Assembly (NCBI RefSeq): GCF_030253575.1
Contig: NC_080559.1
Location: forward strand, 32,483,501 to 32,547,500
DNA length: 64,000 nt
DNA from: Rhododendron vialii
Lineage: Eukaryota > Streptophyta > Magnoliopsida > Ericales > Ericaceae
Direction of reading: 5' to 3'
Part shown: piece by piece, positions 13,601 to 23,861 of the stretch
Position numbering within the stretch: the first letter of the stretch is position 1
Layout: every line of letters starts with the position of its first letter
Program-made: the position numbers and the translations under genes
Notes under the pieces: model-generated
The model's database searches: none
Seen by the model: only the letters and a program-made list of their open reading frames with translations
Told to the model about the DNA's origin: nothing

Positions 13601-14374
13601 GGGGGGAGGAAACGGTGCGATGAACATAAAGGGATGAAAATTAATGACTTCGCCTCAAAAAAGTTGTTGACGGAAGGAGAATCACTTGTTAACTCCTCTC
13701 CTAATTGCGGAATCACCTTGGATAATGGCAGTGTGTGTAGAAAACCACCAGTCCAAGGCAGGAAACGATGTGAAGATCACAAAGGAAGAAAAATCACAGG
13801 ATCCCTTTCTTCGGAATCAGTAACCAATGGGAAAACTCAACATGATGTTTATGGTCCAGTTTTGGAAGCCCCTAAATCAATTAAACCACAGTCTCCTGTT
13901 TACTCTGAGACGTCCGTTACCAATGCTAAGTTAGACACTATTTGTGGGGCGGATTTAGACAATGGAACTTTCTGCACTGAGCGGCCTGTGGTAGGAAGAA
14001 AGAGGTGTGAGGAACACAAATGGATGAGGGCTAATGAGTCCAAGTTATCCAGTGTGTTTGATAGTCCATATGGTAATTCGACTCGTCAATCAGTCCCATA
14101 TAGAAGTGTTGTCGAAGAAGATTATTCTTCTACTTGTGGAGCTACCTTGGTTGATGGTTCCGCTTGCAGAAGGCCGCCAGCTGAAGGTCTAAAAAGATGT
14201 TGGCAGCATAAAGGCATGCGGGGCAATACCGGAAGGACTCATAGTTTCACTCCTTCGTATGACACTGGAGGAATTTCATCAGATATATGCGGAGCTAGCA
14301 CACTGAATGGGTCCATCTGCCATAGAACGCCTGCCAGTGGAAAGATGAGGTGTTGGCAGCACAAGGGGAAATGA
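10654..14374 (+). CDS. ET: EFFECTOR OF TRANSCRIPTION (ET/HRT family) protein, complete, copy A
   Basis: Nuclear plant regulator of the ET/HRT family, whose members repress gibberellin-type transcription and affect DNA methylation. Exons: 10654-10746, 12077-12439, 13187-14374, all in phase 0, giving 547 aa. Residues 1-31 carry the family N-terminus (LKRE, KHDSLFSDWK). Residues about 32-150 form a GIY-YIG-like nuclease fold with GLY at 65-67, YLG at 95-97 and a conserved Arg at 105. Exon 3 starts with a basic region (KNKAEAEK). From Cys275 to the C-terminus there are five repeats of the form C-x8-C-x9/10-(R/K)RC-x2-H, each ending in EHKG/QHKG-like residues, the DNA-binding signature of this family. 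Intron 1 begins with a CT tract. A broken ET fragment lies at 27719-28112, and a larger damaged copy starts at 32852. Start choice rests on conservation of the first exon in the third copy. Confidence 0.92.
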
Positions 14375-14765
14375 GCCGCCTTCTGAGTTAAGTTACATAG
14401 ATTCGAGTACGGGTGTCTGGTACGTACGGGTATTTATATAAGTGTCCGGCCGGTACCTGTCTATATGTGTGCTAAATAAAACCATGGCGTGTTTCCTTTG
14501 GAAGGTAAATCATACTCAGCTACTATTTCCTAGCTTGCTATTGTGTAAGGTTTTCCATGCCCTACACATTTGAAGTCGATCGGGTCATTCGTAGAATTCT
14601 GCTGAGTGGTTTACTAGGACTATTAATGTCTGTACTGTGATTTGTAAAATGTCTTGCATTTCTATAAATGCAACTTTCTATTGTGCTTTGTGAGATGTTA
14701 TCTTGTTGAATGGACCAACTCGATCGATCAGCATTCGGATGAGAGGTTGCAATGTCCCCGGACAA
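14375..14765 (+). other. ET copy A 3' UTR and downstream region
   Basis: No ORF of interest. The region includes AATAAA-like signals (about 14473) and aligns with 36077-36430 after the third-copy ET gene, so it belongs to the duplicated block. Confidence 0.6.
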
Positions 14766-15224
14766 CGTGGTTTTAAAAAACGGCTGTTAACGTAAGGGGA
14801 TTTGAGAGGGCCGGTACGGTTACGGCGACGTTATAATACGGTGTGGTGAGCGGCTGAGGGAGAAGTATACACGTAGGGCTGTTTAATGACTGGGAATTTT
14901 ATTGGGTGTGTCTTGCATGCCATACAATAGTGTACCCATTAGTTTAAAATTTCTTTAGACACTTTTTAGTAATTTCATTTTCAGACGTATGTAGTGATAT
15001 TTAAGGAACGAGATTTTATAGGATGTATTGTGTACCCATTAGTTTAGAATTATTTTCCTAATGTATGTATTTTTCTTGACATTGTAATTAAGAGGGGGAG
15101 TGTGACCGAAAAATTTAGATAACTAAAGTTCTTCTTTGATAAAAAAAATTAAAGAGATTTGCATACGTAATTAACTAAAAAATAAAACCCTAATGGCTAA
15201 AAATAAAGGGATTTGCTCAGGAGC

Positions 15225-15383
15225 GGACTTCTTTCCACAGCCGTTGGATTGTGTTTTGAATGGTCGGGATCCACGGATAGTTTGTTCACTATTGGATAGT
15301 TTGTTCACTATTTGTTCGCGCGAACAAACTATCCGCAGATCCCAACCATTCAAAACACAATCCAACGGCTGGAAGCCGAGTCC
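15225..15383. mobile_element. Foldback (hairpin) MITE nested in the hAT-like element
   Basis: Two nearly perfect inverted arms run from CCGTTGGATTGTG at 15241 to its complement ending at 15368, with weaker pairing outwards to 15225 and 15383. The loop holds a short direct repeat of TTTGTTCACTA. It has no coding capacity. Confidence 0.8.
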
Positions 15384-15424
15384 CACACCAAAGCCTCCAT
15401 CCGGGATCCTTTAGGGGATCCGGA

Positions 15425-15435
15425 GTGTGTGTGTA

Positions 15436-15484
<49 letters not shown>
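15425..15484 (+). repeat. Compound (GT)n(AT)n microsatellite
   Basis: A run of GT dinucleotides passes directly into about 14 AT dinucleotides. It lies inside the hAT-like element. Confidence 0.9.
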
Positions 15485-15486
<2 letters not shown>

Positions 15487-15982
15487 TAATAGCAAACCTA
15501 GTTTGTTAGATATTGAAAATCCATTCCACACAAAAATATCAACATTTATTGTCTCAAAACGCAACTTTTGATCCAATCTTACTTACAAAACTAAGGTTAG
15601 AACATCCAATCTTACTTATAAAAGTCAAATATTGGTAAGATGATCGCTAAACACATCCAATTTTGTAAAAAAATAAGGTTAGAACATGTGTATCCATGGT
15701 TTTTTTAGCATTTGCTAGAGTTTTAAAAAAATTCACGACTGCGGTCTCCGATTCCCATTACACATTGACCCCGATACTCCCCATACCCGTTACTCCCGAC
15801 CGCGACCGCAATTTAAAACCATGCTGGACAATAGTAATGGGTCATTTCATGCAATTTGACTTTCCACTTGAACTCGAGTCAATTCTCCTTACCCGAATAA
15901 TGCTCGAGAATAGCCCCACTGTTTCTCTTGTTCTCTCATCCGAATGGTGGTTGCTAATGAAAAGTAACTTCACATCTGCAAC

Positions 15983-15985
<3 letters not shown>

Positions 15986-16023
<38 letters not shown>
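15986..16023 (+). repeat. (GA)n microsatellite
   Basis: A pure GA run in the downstream part of duplicated copy A. The matching place in copy C (about 36660) has only a short GAGCGAGAGAGAG remnant, so the array expanded after duplication or shrank in copy C. Confidence 0.9.
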
Positions 16024-16027
<4 letters not shown>

Positions 16028-16243
16028 ATATACAAAGCTGTGTTGAAATCTTGAATGAATGAGATATATATATACACCTTATTAATAATCACCGTAGCTT
16101 AGCTAAATGGATATTTCGACCTTATTAAATGGTCTGAAACGTAGACGACAGCCTTCAGCGTTGTAAAGAAAGGCCATGCACAAGTACCCTTCAATTACTG
16201 GGTCAATGTGGCTGGCTGTTGTTGAGTTCCAAAAATGGGGTAG

Positions 16244-16610
16244 TCATGAGTGCAGGGATGATGGTTGGACGTTGGTGTTCCTTTTGTTGGTCACCACTTC
16301 TACAGTGGCTTCATCTCACGACGGGACCCTTAGGAACGATTTCATAACATCATAAACAGTGAAACCAATCGCCACTGATGGCACAACCTGACAATACACC
16401 AACCAAAACAACTACATCCATGTCACCGACAGAAAGAATAAGAAGAATTCTTCAGATACCTTGTAACAACTTCGTATTTTTACCTTGAGGTAGTTGATGC
16501 TGAGCCCAGAAAATAATTGCCTCCGCCCTTGAATGTGGACAATCTTAACAAGACTTTCCATTGTCCCTTTCAAATCTCCACTATTAGAAGATCGACAAGA
16601 GTCGTTGAAC
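16244..16610 (-). pseudogene. CoA-carrier pseudogene, exons 6 and 7 (copy A)
   Basis: Minus-strand remnants of the last two exons of the mitochondrial CoA carrier, whose intact gene is at 36874-40789. The exon 6 copy is 16484-16610. It is 127 bp against 123 bp in the intact gene; the 4-bp insertion shifts the frame and quickly gives a stop. It also changes the conserved Trp of the QGW segment to Arg. The exon 7 copy is 16244-16387, with splice site and stop codon kept and one extra codon. Exons 1-4 are absent and only a short exon 5 piece survives at 18203-18235. The piece was copied by tandem duplication and cannot make a carrier. Confidence 0.88.
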
Positions 16611-16825
16611 CTGTCACCACAATTTTATATATTGTTCTATTTATCGGTGGATGCTTTCATTATTGTTACATAGACTGGGATTTGAGTGTAAGATGTGTTA
16701 GACTCTTCAGTAATGTTTGGTTAGTTGGAATGATTTCGGGAAGGAATGGTATATATGATCCATTGCCTCCCAATCGAATGGTTGGTCATTCCTTCTGTTC
16801 ACCATAAGTAGTACATGCATGATAA

Positions 16826-17943
16826 ATATACGTTTTCGAGAGACTCTCTCTCTCTAGACCAAGGGTTTCTCAGCTGCTGCCGCCGCCGCCGGGGGGCCCT
16901 CCTCCCCCCGGACTCCTCTTTCCTCTCCCTCCCGCAATCTCTCTCTCCTCTCCTCTCTCCTTCCAGTATCAATCCCTTTCCTCTTCCTCTCGCCTGCGTT
17001 TTCTCGGGCCGCTGCCCTCCTCTGTGTGGAGGGTGAGGCGGCTGCCGTTGCCTCCAACCGGTGGTCTCCTTGGCTTCCTCCAGATGTCTAGCGACGTATG
17101 GTGGCTCGAGATCGGTGGTCGTTTAGTGGTGGGTCTCGCGATTGTAGATCTGGCTGAGTTTGTGGGCTGAGTGGGCGGTGGTGTGGGGGTTTGGTGTAGC
17201 TAGTCTGTTTTTCTAATGTTCGTTTTGCAGGTGTTCTTATTTAAAAAATGATCGGTGAAGATGGGGCGTCGATCGGTGAGGTGAAAGTGGCCCCCATGGC
17301 TGGGGGTTTTGGTCGTTTTGTGTGCCGAAGTACGGTCAGCGACCATTCGGTGCTCTCAATCGGGCGTGGGGCTATCATGTCGCTACTTCTGGGTTGTTGT
17401 TGTTGCCGTTGGGTGTCTGTGTTGCAGGGGTGGAGCTGGGGAGGTGCGGCTGTTGGTGGTGGTTGTTCCCCCGGCTTTGACTGCTGCGGTTGCTCTTCTC
17501 GTAGGCCGGTTTGTTTTCTGCCGCCAATCTCTACATCTGGGAGAGATTGGCTCGGCTTAGCGGCGAGGCGGGGCGCCAGTGATTTGTACGGGAGGGGTGG
17601 CCGTAGTTGTTAGGGTTCTGGGGTTGGATTGGGTGGGCCGGTCTAGGATTGGACCGGGTTTGGTTGTTTTGGTGCTGTTATTTGTACGGGAGGGGTGGCC
17701 GTAGTTGTTAGGGTTCTGGGGTTGGATTGGGTGGGCCGGTCCAGGATTGGACCGGGTTTGGTTGTTTTGGTGCTGTTATTGTCTTATCTGGGTTTGGATC
17801 GGGCTTATTTGTCGTATAAGTTTTGGACCCTTGTGACCCTCGGGTGGTTTGGTCTTTGCCCTTGTGAGGTATTTTTTAACATTTTGTTGGATCCCCTTCC
17901 CCTTTACCCTTTTTAATAAAATTCATCTTTTGCCGATAAAAAA
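16826..17943 (+). mobile_element. LINE-like or other poly(A) retroposon inserted in copy A
   Basis: Absent from the matching place in copy C (about 37424). It is flanked by an approximately 19-bp target duplication beginning AAGTAGTACATG (16806-16825 and 17944-17962, one indel). It has a GC-rich 5' part and ends in AATAAA-like sequence and an A-rich tail. Long target duplication plus A tail show insertion by target-primed reverse transcription. No reverse-transcriptase motif is visible, so it may be a truncated LINE, a non-autonomous relative or a retroposed transcript. An internal 98-bp tandem duplication lies at 17583-17778. Confidence 0.75.
17583..17778 (+). repeat. 98-bp tandem duplication inside the retroposon
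   Basis: Two adjacent copies (17583-17680 and 17681-17778) differ by about one base (TCTAGG against TCCAGG), which suggests a recent duplication. Confidence 0.9.
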
Positions 17944-18202
17944 AAGTAGTACATGATGATAATTACCATGTACATTCTGTCATTTTTTCCAGCAAACCAA
18001 ACGCTTGAATGACAATCTCAGATGCTATATTTATTATATTTGCTTCTTCTATTTTTCAGTAGTAAAGGCTGTTTGCAGGCTAAAATAGAGCAGTTTATGT
18101 ATTCAATGGAGATCTATTCATGGTCATGTACCAATCTCAACAACTTATTATATATATATACTTCTTGGGTTCATGTCTCAATTTTTACCACTAGCCATGT
18201 CA

Positions 18203-18235
18203 TTCTTGTGTTCCTGAGGGACACGGCTTTTCATA
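18203..18235 (-). pseudogene. Fragment of CoA-carrier exon 5 at the duplication edge
   Basis: About 30 bases match the minus-strand exon 5 segment at 37952-37985 and stop abruptly after GGCTTTTCAT. This is the right-hand limit of duplicated copy A. Confidence 0.75.
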
Positions 18236-18765
18236 AATAAATGACGTACTTGCATACTTTTTTTACGTTTGTGTCCCACGTCCATATGTGTATGTAGTGG
18301 TGACACTGTAGATATTCCCGTTAAACAAAAACGTGGACAAAATAACATATAGATTGGGGTCGTTCTTAGATTTTTTTTAGTGGGAAAGTACTATCATTTG
18401 GTTTACTGATTCCGTTTGGAGTTAATCTAGAAAACAAAAAAAGAATAATTAGGAACCAGATTTTTAACGTACAAGTAAAATTACTAGTATTTACACTGTA
18501 TAGTTTCATTAGATAGACACTTAACTTTTTTGTACTTGTAGGAAAAAAAAAATTGGTACAATCCCATCAAAAATTTGGTATGATCCTGACGTTAATGGTA
18601 CTGCCCATTCATTGAGATTGAACCTTAAAACAAGTTTATTCATGTCACAATTTATTTATTTTTTTGAACGGAATTTTTTATTATTAATAAATTTGGTAAA
18701 ACTCAATGTCGATGCTTACCATAAATGGTGAAAGATCTGCACACTCGTTAAATTAAGGGCTTTTC
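18236..18765. mobile_element. Insertion at the A/B duplication junction
   Basis: This 530-bp AT-rich segment separates copy A from copy B and is flanked by the direct repeat GGCTTTTCAT (18226-18235 and about 18757-18768). The repeat is 10 bp at most. No coding capacity or clear terminal inverted repeats were seen. It is either a later insertion into the original junction or filler DNA from the duplication itself. Confidence 0.45.
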
Positions 18766-20565
18766 ATCATAAAAACTGTTGTGGTTGCCACAATGGTCAA
18801 GGGATTCAGATACAATAACAAGACTTAACTGCTGGTAAGGATAACCCATTCTTTCATGTTAGATAATTTTGCCCCTTGATGATGACCATACCTGTCAACA
18901 GAGGGACCTAAGTTACGTGATATTTGTAGGTTGGAATGTCTCTGGCGAGCGCAAATTGGGGAATTTGCTTTTGTTCTCCTAATTAAGTCGTGCTTCTAAT
19001 GTTCATCTAGTCGAGGTGATTCCTAAATCTGTAGCATAGTTTTAGTGGATTGTTTCCAGCTTGTGCTTAAATCCTTTTATCAAAAGAAGCTTGTGACGAC
19101 ACTCTTCTTGTTTTATCGAACTTATTAACCTGACATGCAATGTTTGTGGAGAAAGTCATTAGCTTACATGGATTACAATTGATATTCAGTGTGCGATTTC
19201 TTGTAACGCCCTATCAATTGTTTTAATAGTACCTAACGTTTTGAAACCAATGCAGGGTAAGTTATATCTGCTGCTGCTGCGGACAACAGCTCTCAACCTG
19301 GTGCGTAAGCTATTCTGATTTATGCTTCCAGTGATGCTGTTAGAGTTTTGGGTTCGATGCTTTCTTTTTGTTTGCTGGACGCCATTAGCTGATGTCTAGA
19401 GCTTGACCAACAGCATTCTCTTCTATGCAAAAGATTAACAACGGGAGCATCCTTAGGATTCCCTGCTTCTGATCCCGCCTATAGTTTGCAGGTGACTACC
19501 CCATTGCTTTTCAACTTGATTCCTGCTGTTGTACATCTTGGAGTGCTGTTGCGGTGGTTCTCCCCCGATATTCCAATAGAGGTAAGATTACCCCGCCTGA
19601 AAATGTGTCTGTCCTCTCAAAAATTTTCACCAAGCAAAGGAGGATGTGATTTTGCCCATTCCCTGCCTGCTCCGTTCAGTTGCCAGGAATATTGTACGGG
19701 AAAGTTATTCTCAGGAAAAGTCAAGTAAAGTGAAGTAAAGGAAAAAGAAAATTATTTTCCTGTGAGTGTTCATTTGACAAAAGAATTTTGCAAGAATAAT
19801 TAAGGTTTAGTTGTTCATTTGTCAGAAAAAAGAAACTTTCGGGAAAATTTTGTGAGTGTTCACTCATTTTCTTTTTCCCGCGACGCAAAATCCTGTGTTT
19901 TTTGAAGGATCACTTTTGCAGGAAAGTAATTCCTGCAGGAAAACTTAAAAACATGTTTCCCATTACTTTCCTGCCAACTGAACACTACAAAAATCATGGG
20001 AAAGTTGATTTTCCCATCCTTTCTTGTACTTTCCTGACAACTGAACGGAGCATCGAGAAAGTTCTGTGGAAAATTGGTTCCCAGAAAAAGAGAAGTGAGG
20101 TGAAGTAAAAGTAAAAGAAAATTATTTTCCTGTGAGTGTTCATTTGACAAAAGAATTTTGCAAGAATAATTAAGGTTTAGTTGTTCATTTGTCAAGAAAA
20201 AGAAACTTTCGGGAAAATTTTGTGAGTGTTCACTCATTTTCCTTTTCCCGCGACGCAAAATCATGTGTTTTTTGCAGGATCACTTTTGCAGGAAAGTAAT
20301 TCCTGCAGGAAAACTTAAAAACATGTTTTCCATTACTTTCCTGCCAACTAAACACTACAAAAATCATGGGAAAGTTGATTTTTCCATCCTTTCCTGTACT
20401 TTCCTGGCAACTGAACGGAGCCTAATAGAACAGTTTTGAGTTAGTTTGGAAAATAAGTTCCTGATACATTGAACTTATTTATAATCCCAGATTGGATTTA
20501 AAGGAAACATCACTACTAAGCAGCGTATAAATTTGATGGTACAAGGCTCTCACGATTCACGATAA
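18766..20565 (+). pseudogene. KEA pseudogene, exons 16-20 only (copy B)
   Basis: The match to the KEA gene starts inside exon 16, so about 85% of the coding region is missing. Remnants: exon 16 tail 18766-18834 with an in-frame TAA (TCA to TAA), exon 17 18930-19014 with two 4-bp insertions, exon 18 19256-19300 with Gly to Arg, exon 19 19492-19581 nearly unchanged, exon 20 20491-20565 shortened but still open. Intron 18 has a deletion, and a pair of MITEs sits in intron 19. It has no promoter and no start. Confidence 0.93.
19669..20422. mobile_element. Tandem pair of MITEs with GCTCCGTTCAGTTGCCAGGAA-type ends
   Basis: Two head-to-tail copies (about 19669-20051 and 20052-20422) share one central terminus. 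Outer ends are inverted repeats: CTCCGTTCAGTTGCCAGGAA on the left and its complement on the right. The functional KEA copy lacks them at the matching site (about 8235). A third copy of the family is at 25923-26300. There is no coding capacity. The terminal sequence resembles Tourist/PIF-Harbinger MITEs, but the target duplication is not clear. Confidence 0.8.
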
Positions 20566-21857
20566 TAAATAGAATGATGAACCAGAAAATGAATATTTGG
20601 GGCTTTTACCTGATCGGCTTCTTATTCGGAGGACAGATGCCTACAACTGCGAAGGAATTTGACTGAGAAATCCTTTATTTCCTTACATAAATAAAGCAAG
20701 CAAGCGACTGAAATATCGCTCGGATAAAAAAAAAAAAAAAAACCGCTACGTGACGGAGATGTAGGTACATATGATTGATGGGTAAGTCTTCGTTAGTTAG
20801 GTCATAGTGCATGTACTCCCACTTACCTTAATTTTGTAAATTAGTGTCCATTTTGTAAATATGATTCATATTTTTAATTTTTTTATTATTTTATACTCGG
20901 TTTTTTGGTTTATTTCTTTACTTCCTTTTTCTTTTATTTTTAACGTATGGATTCCTGGCATTGTAATTAAATTTCCAAATGTATCAATTCATTTCATTTC
21001 AGTTTTGTTCCTTAAATGAAAAGCATAGCACGAATTAGACATAGTCATGTCATTTAACGGTGGTCGACCGGTTCAACCATTTGTTCTTGCCGGATTTTGA
21101 GAAATAGGCCGGCTTCCATAGTAAAACGGTTTTGCAGGTTAATCTATTGAACCAGTTGGTTCAGTTTGGTTGGAAGAAAATCACCTCTATTTTCTCTTGC
21201 TTTTCTGGTTTCTGCATAGTGATATATTAGCAAGAAAAAGAAAGGAAACAATAGCTTAAAAAATCTATAAGGATCAAGATTCTATCATGCGGAGATCATT
21301 CATGTGATGCAAAATGTGATTTACACAATTTCTTTGATGATCAAAACTGTTCATTTTGTTGTCCCCAATGTGTTCATCGGTTTGGTCAAATAATATTCGA
21401 CAAGAAGAGAAATGGGTAGTCTGAGTTATTAAGTTTTTCCTCGTTACAAATATGCCTCATTTGGATGGAACTTGAATTTTTTTTTTTTTTTAAGCATATC
21501 AAAACTTAAAAATGAAATTAACGGATATACAAATGTGACCGTTAAGCCCCATTTTGAGTCACATAAGATATGCTTTATATGCATGTGCAAGGGCAGACAT
21601 TTGAATCACTTACTATAAAGCGGAATCACATTACGAGTTCAAGAAATATTTTGTTGAAGTACTCGTAATGCGATTTTGCTTTAGAGTGCATTTCATTTCT
21701 TTGATCATGTCTAGAAAAGATTGCACGACACGCAATTTCTTTTTCTTCTGCTTTTTTGAATCGTCGGTCACGAGCTCTCTTGGCCTCTTCTTTTTCACTC
21801 ACCCCAAAATTATTGCTAGTACTATTCAACTAGATGCGTCTAAATCACATTGGTGCA
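20566..21857 (+). other. Spacer of duplicated copy B
   Basis: Aligns with 8375-9660 downstream of the intact KEA gene. Homology ends at the sequence GGTGCA near 21857, where unrelated DNA begins. No gene is supported. Confidence 0.8.
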
Positions 21858-21966
21858 AATCCGATCCGTATTTGGATTACCGAATTCAGATTATCGGATC
21901 GACGTTATCGAATTCGGATCGGATTTTTCGAATCGGATCCGAATCAAATCCGATCTATTGACAGGC

Positions 21967-22522
21967 CTAGGTGCGTTTCCAATTAGCCAACCAAACTACC
22001 AAAAGTACACCTATAACTACCATGCCCAGCACATTGCATTTCCACATCACTTCATTTTTCTTCTTCAATTCATTGTTAATTCTCCACAACTTGTCCATCT
22101 TCTTCATCATTTTTTCCAGGCCCTTTTCCATAACTTCATTGAGCCTCTCCAGCTTCTCTTCCTTCTCTTGCAGCTCTTTGATTTTTTCTTGCAAGTGTCT
22201 ACCATAGTTTAGTCCTCTAGGGCAAGTAGGAGGACCAACCCATACGAAAAATTTGCATGCATTCTTCTCCTACAAACCCATTAAAAAGAACAAATTAGGG
22301 CAAATAATGTAGAACTCAAAATTGGATTATTGTAGCCATTAACCAACCTCATAATTCACACCACAAGAATCTCCTTCCAGGGTTGGCATTTGTTTTGGAA
22401 GTCCTCAAAGGGGCTTTTTCTCCACGACGACAATAAGCATCAACCCAATTCTGGGTTTGGTTGGAGCTATAGCTGTGGCTACAGCTTTGGCGACTGTTGT
22501 TGCTACTGTTGACATCTTCCAT
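21967..22522 (-). pseudogene. GRF-type zinc-finger, tail-anchored protein gene with a frameshift
   Basis: Minus strand, two exons. Exon 1 is 22348-22522 and starts MEDVNSSNN; exon 2 is 21967-22269. Exon 1 contains the GRF core (RTSKTNANPGRRF followed by WC). Exon 2 opens with the second half of the finger (ACKFFVWV, PPTCPRG). A Lys/Glu-rich coiled coil (about 45 residues) and a C-terminal hydrophobic anchor (VLGMVVIGVLLVVWLANW) follow. This domain order is common in a large plant family of unknown role. The two exons total 478 nt, so the frame is broken: the expected VNYE end of exon 1 reads as EL-stop, consistent with a 2-bp loss. The usual CxCG opening is CRRG here, so one zinc ligand also seems lost. 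Probably a pseudogene. Confidence 0.7.
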
Positions 22523-23540
22523 GGCTACCTACGGAGAGAGAGAGAGAGATAGGGGAGGGGATCTGAAAATGGTGTTGGTCGAAGAGAGAGAGAGAGAATG
22601 GGGGGGGGGGGGGGTGTCATAATGGGGAAGAAGATATATATAGCATGGACAAAGGGCGTTTTTGTCCAAAAAAGCCCAAATCTGTAACAAGTGAGCTTCC
22701 AGCTAACAGTTCTAAGACGGAAGACGGAAGGGTGTCACATGGGTAACGGGGAATAGTTGAGGGGGTCTTCTTGGGCGTTTTTAAAGGTTAGGTTGTTTCT
22801 GTGGGAAAAAATAATAGTTGAGGGAGTGTTTATGTACTTTTGCCTAAAAAACACCCATCCATTAATTCTTCTACCAAGGCAAACGTATCAACTCGTATTT
22901 CCTCCCTCTGACGTTGTGTGCTCTCTCTCTCCAATGGGCAAATTCAAATGGTTAACAAGATGGATAGGTGTGTGGCAGATATATCACAGCTTCTTTGTTT
23001 CTTCTCATCCAAAAAAACTGCTCTCTCTCTCTCCACAACTTGATGATTTGTAGTTGTCCTTCTAGATGTTTGCTTGTGATGGGTTTTGATTTTTTGGGCA
23101 GCATATTGCACCCAAGGGTTCAATTTTCCTTGGACTTTACGTTATAGATTCTACTGCTTTGTATGCTTTTAAATTTTGGAAATGTGGTTCTGTGTTGCAA
23201 TTAATGACTTGCTTGGTCATATGATGCAATTTCTTGATTATATCTCAACTGTTTGTGTTAAGAATATTTTTTTAATTTCTTTTTAAACTAGTACTTCTGT
23301 TTGAAGGATTATGGCAAATGTTTCACATGATGTATCGTTTCGCCAATTTTGTTTGGAAAACGCGTAAACATTTTGGAGGATTTCTGTCTATGGGCAGCCC
23401 GTTGCTTTAAGCAATGTTTCGCTACGCATTTTTAGGTATTGATGAATTTATCTTGTGTATTTGATTGTTTGTTTAGTGGTTGAAAGTTTGTGTCATTTTT
23501 TTTAAGGAAAATAATTAATGTGGTGAAGTCATATCACGAT

Positions 23541-23861
23541 AGCGACATGAGTTCTAGGAATCTTTTGGATAATATCAAAGTAATCAACAACGAGGATGTG
23601 TTATTGGCGGGTGGGCCAATCCCAATCCCTCTTGATTTGGTTAACCGTCGAGTTACCATCTACATGATTTGCTTGCTGTCTAGGATTTGGTGTTAGATAT
23701 AGCGATATGAGTTCTGGGAATCTTTTGGATAATATCAGAGTAATCAACAACGAGGATGTGTTATTGGCGAGTGGGCTAGTCCCAGTCCCTTTTGATTTGG
23801 TTAACCGTCAAGTTACCATCTACTATGATTTGCTTGTTGTCTGGGATTTGGTGTTAGATGC
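23541..23861 (+). repeat. 160-bp tandem duplication
   Basis: Units 23541-23700 and 23701-23861 are about 90% alike. The first unit encodes SSRNLLDNIKVINNED-like sequence, so it may be a duplicated exon of an unknown gene. The reading frame continues after the second unit towards DLYIWLHTIYQQGDDLR. No family was recognised. Confidence 0.75.

Larger units (their letters stand above)
14766..15823. mobile_element. Non-autonomous hAT-like DNA element inserted in copy A
   Basis: The paralogous region at 36425 lacks this 1058-bp segment. It is flanked by an 8-bp direct repeat, CCGGACAA (14758-14765) and CTGGACAA (15824-15831), with one mismatch; the empty site reads CTGGATAA. Its ends are imperfect inverted repeats around TGGTTTTAAA. 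An 8-bp duplication fits the hAT superfamily. It has no transposase ORF. It contains a smaller hairpin element (15225-15383) and a GT/AT microsatellite. Confidence 0.75.

Noticed and set aside
19486..19728. Short independent protein from KEA copy B exon 19
   Set aside because: Exon 19 is well preserved but has no start, promoter or upstream exons; the frame continues into the intron and the MITE.
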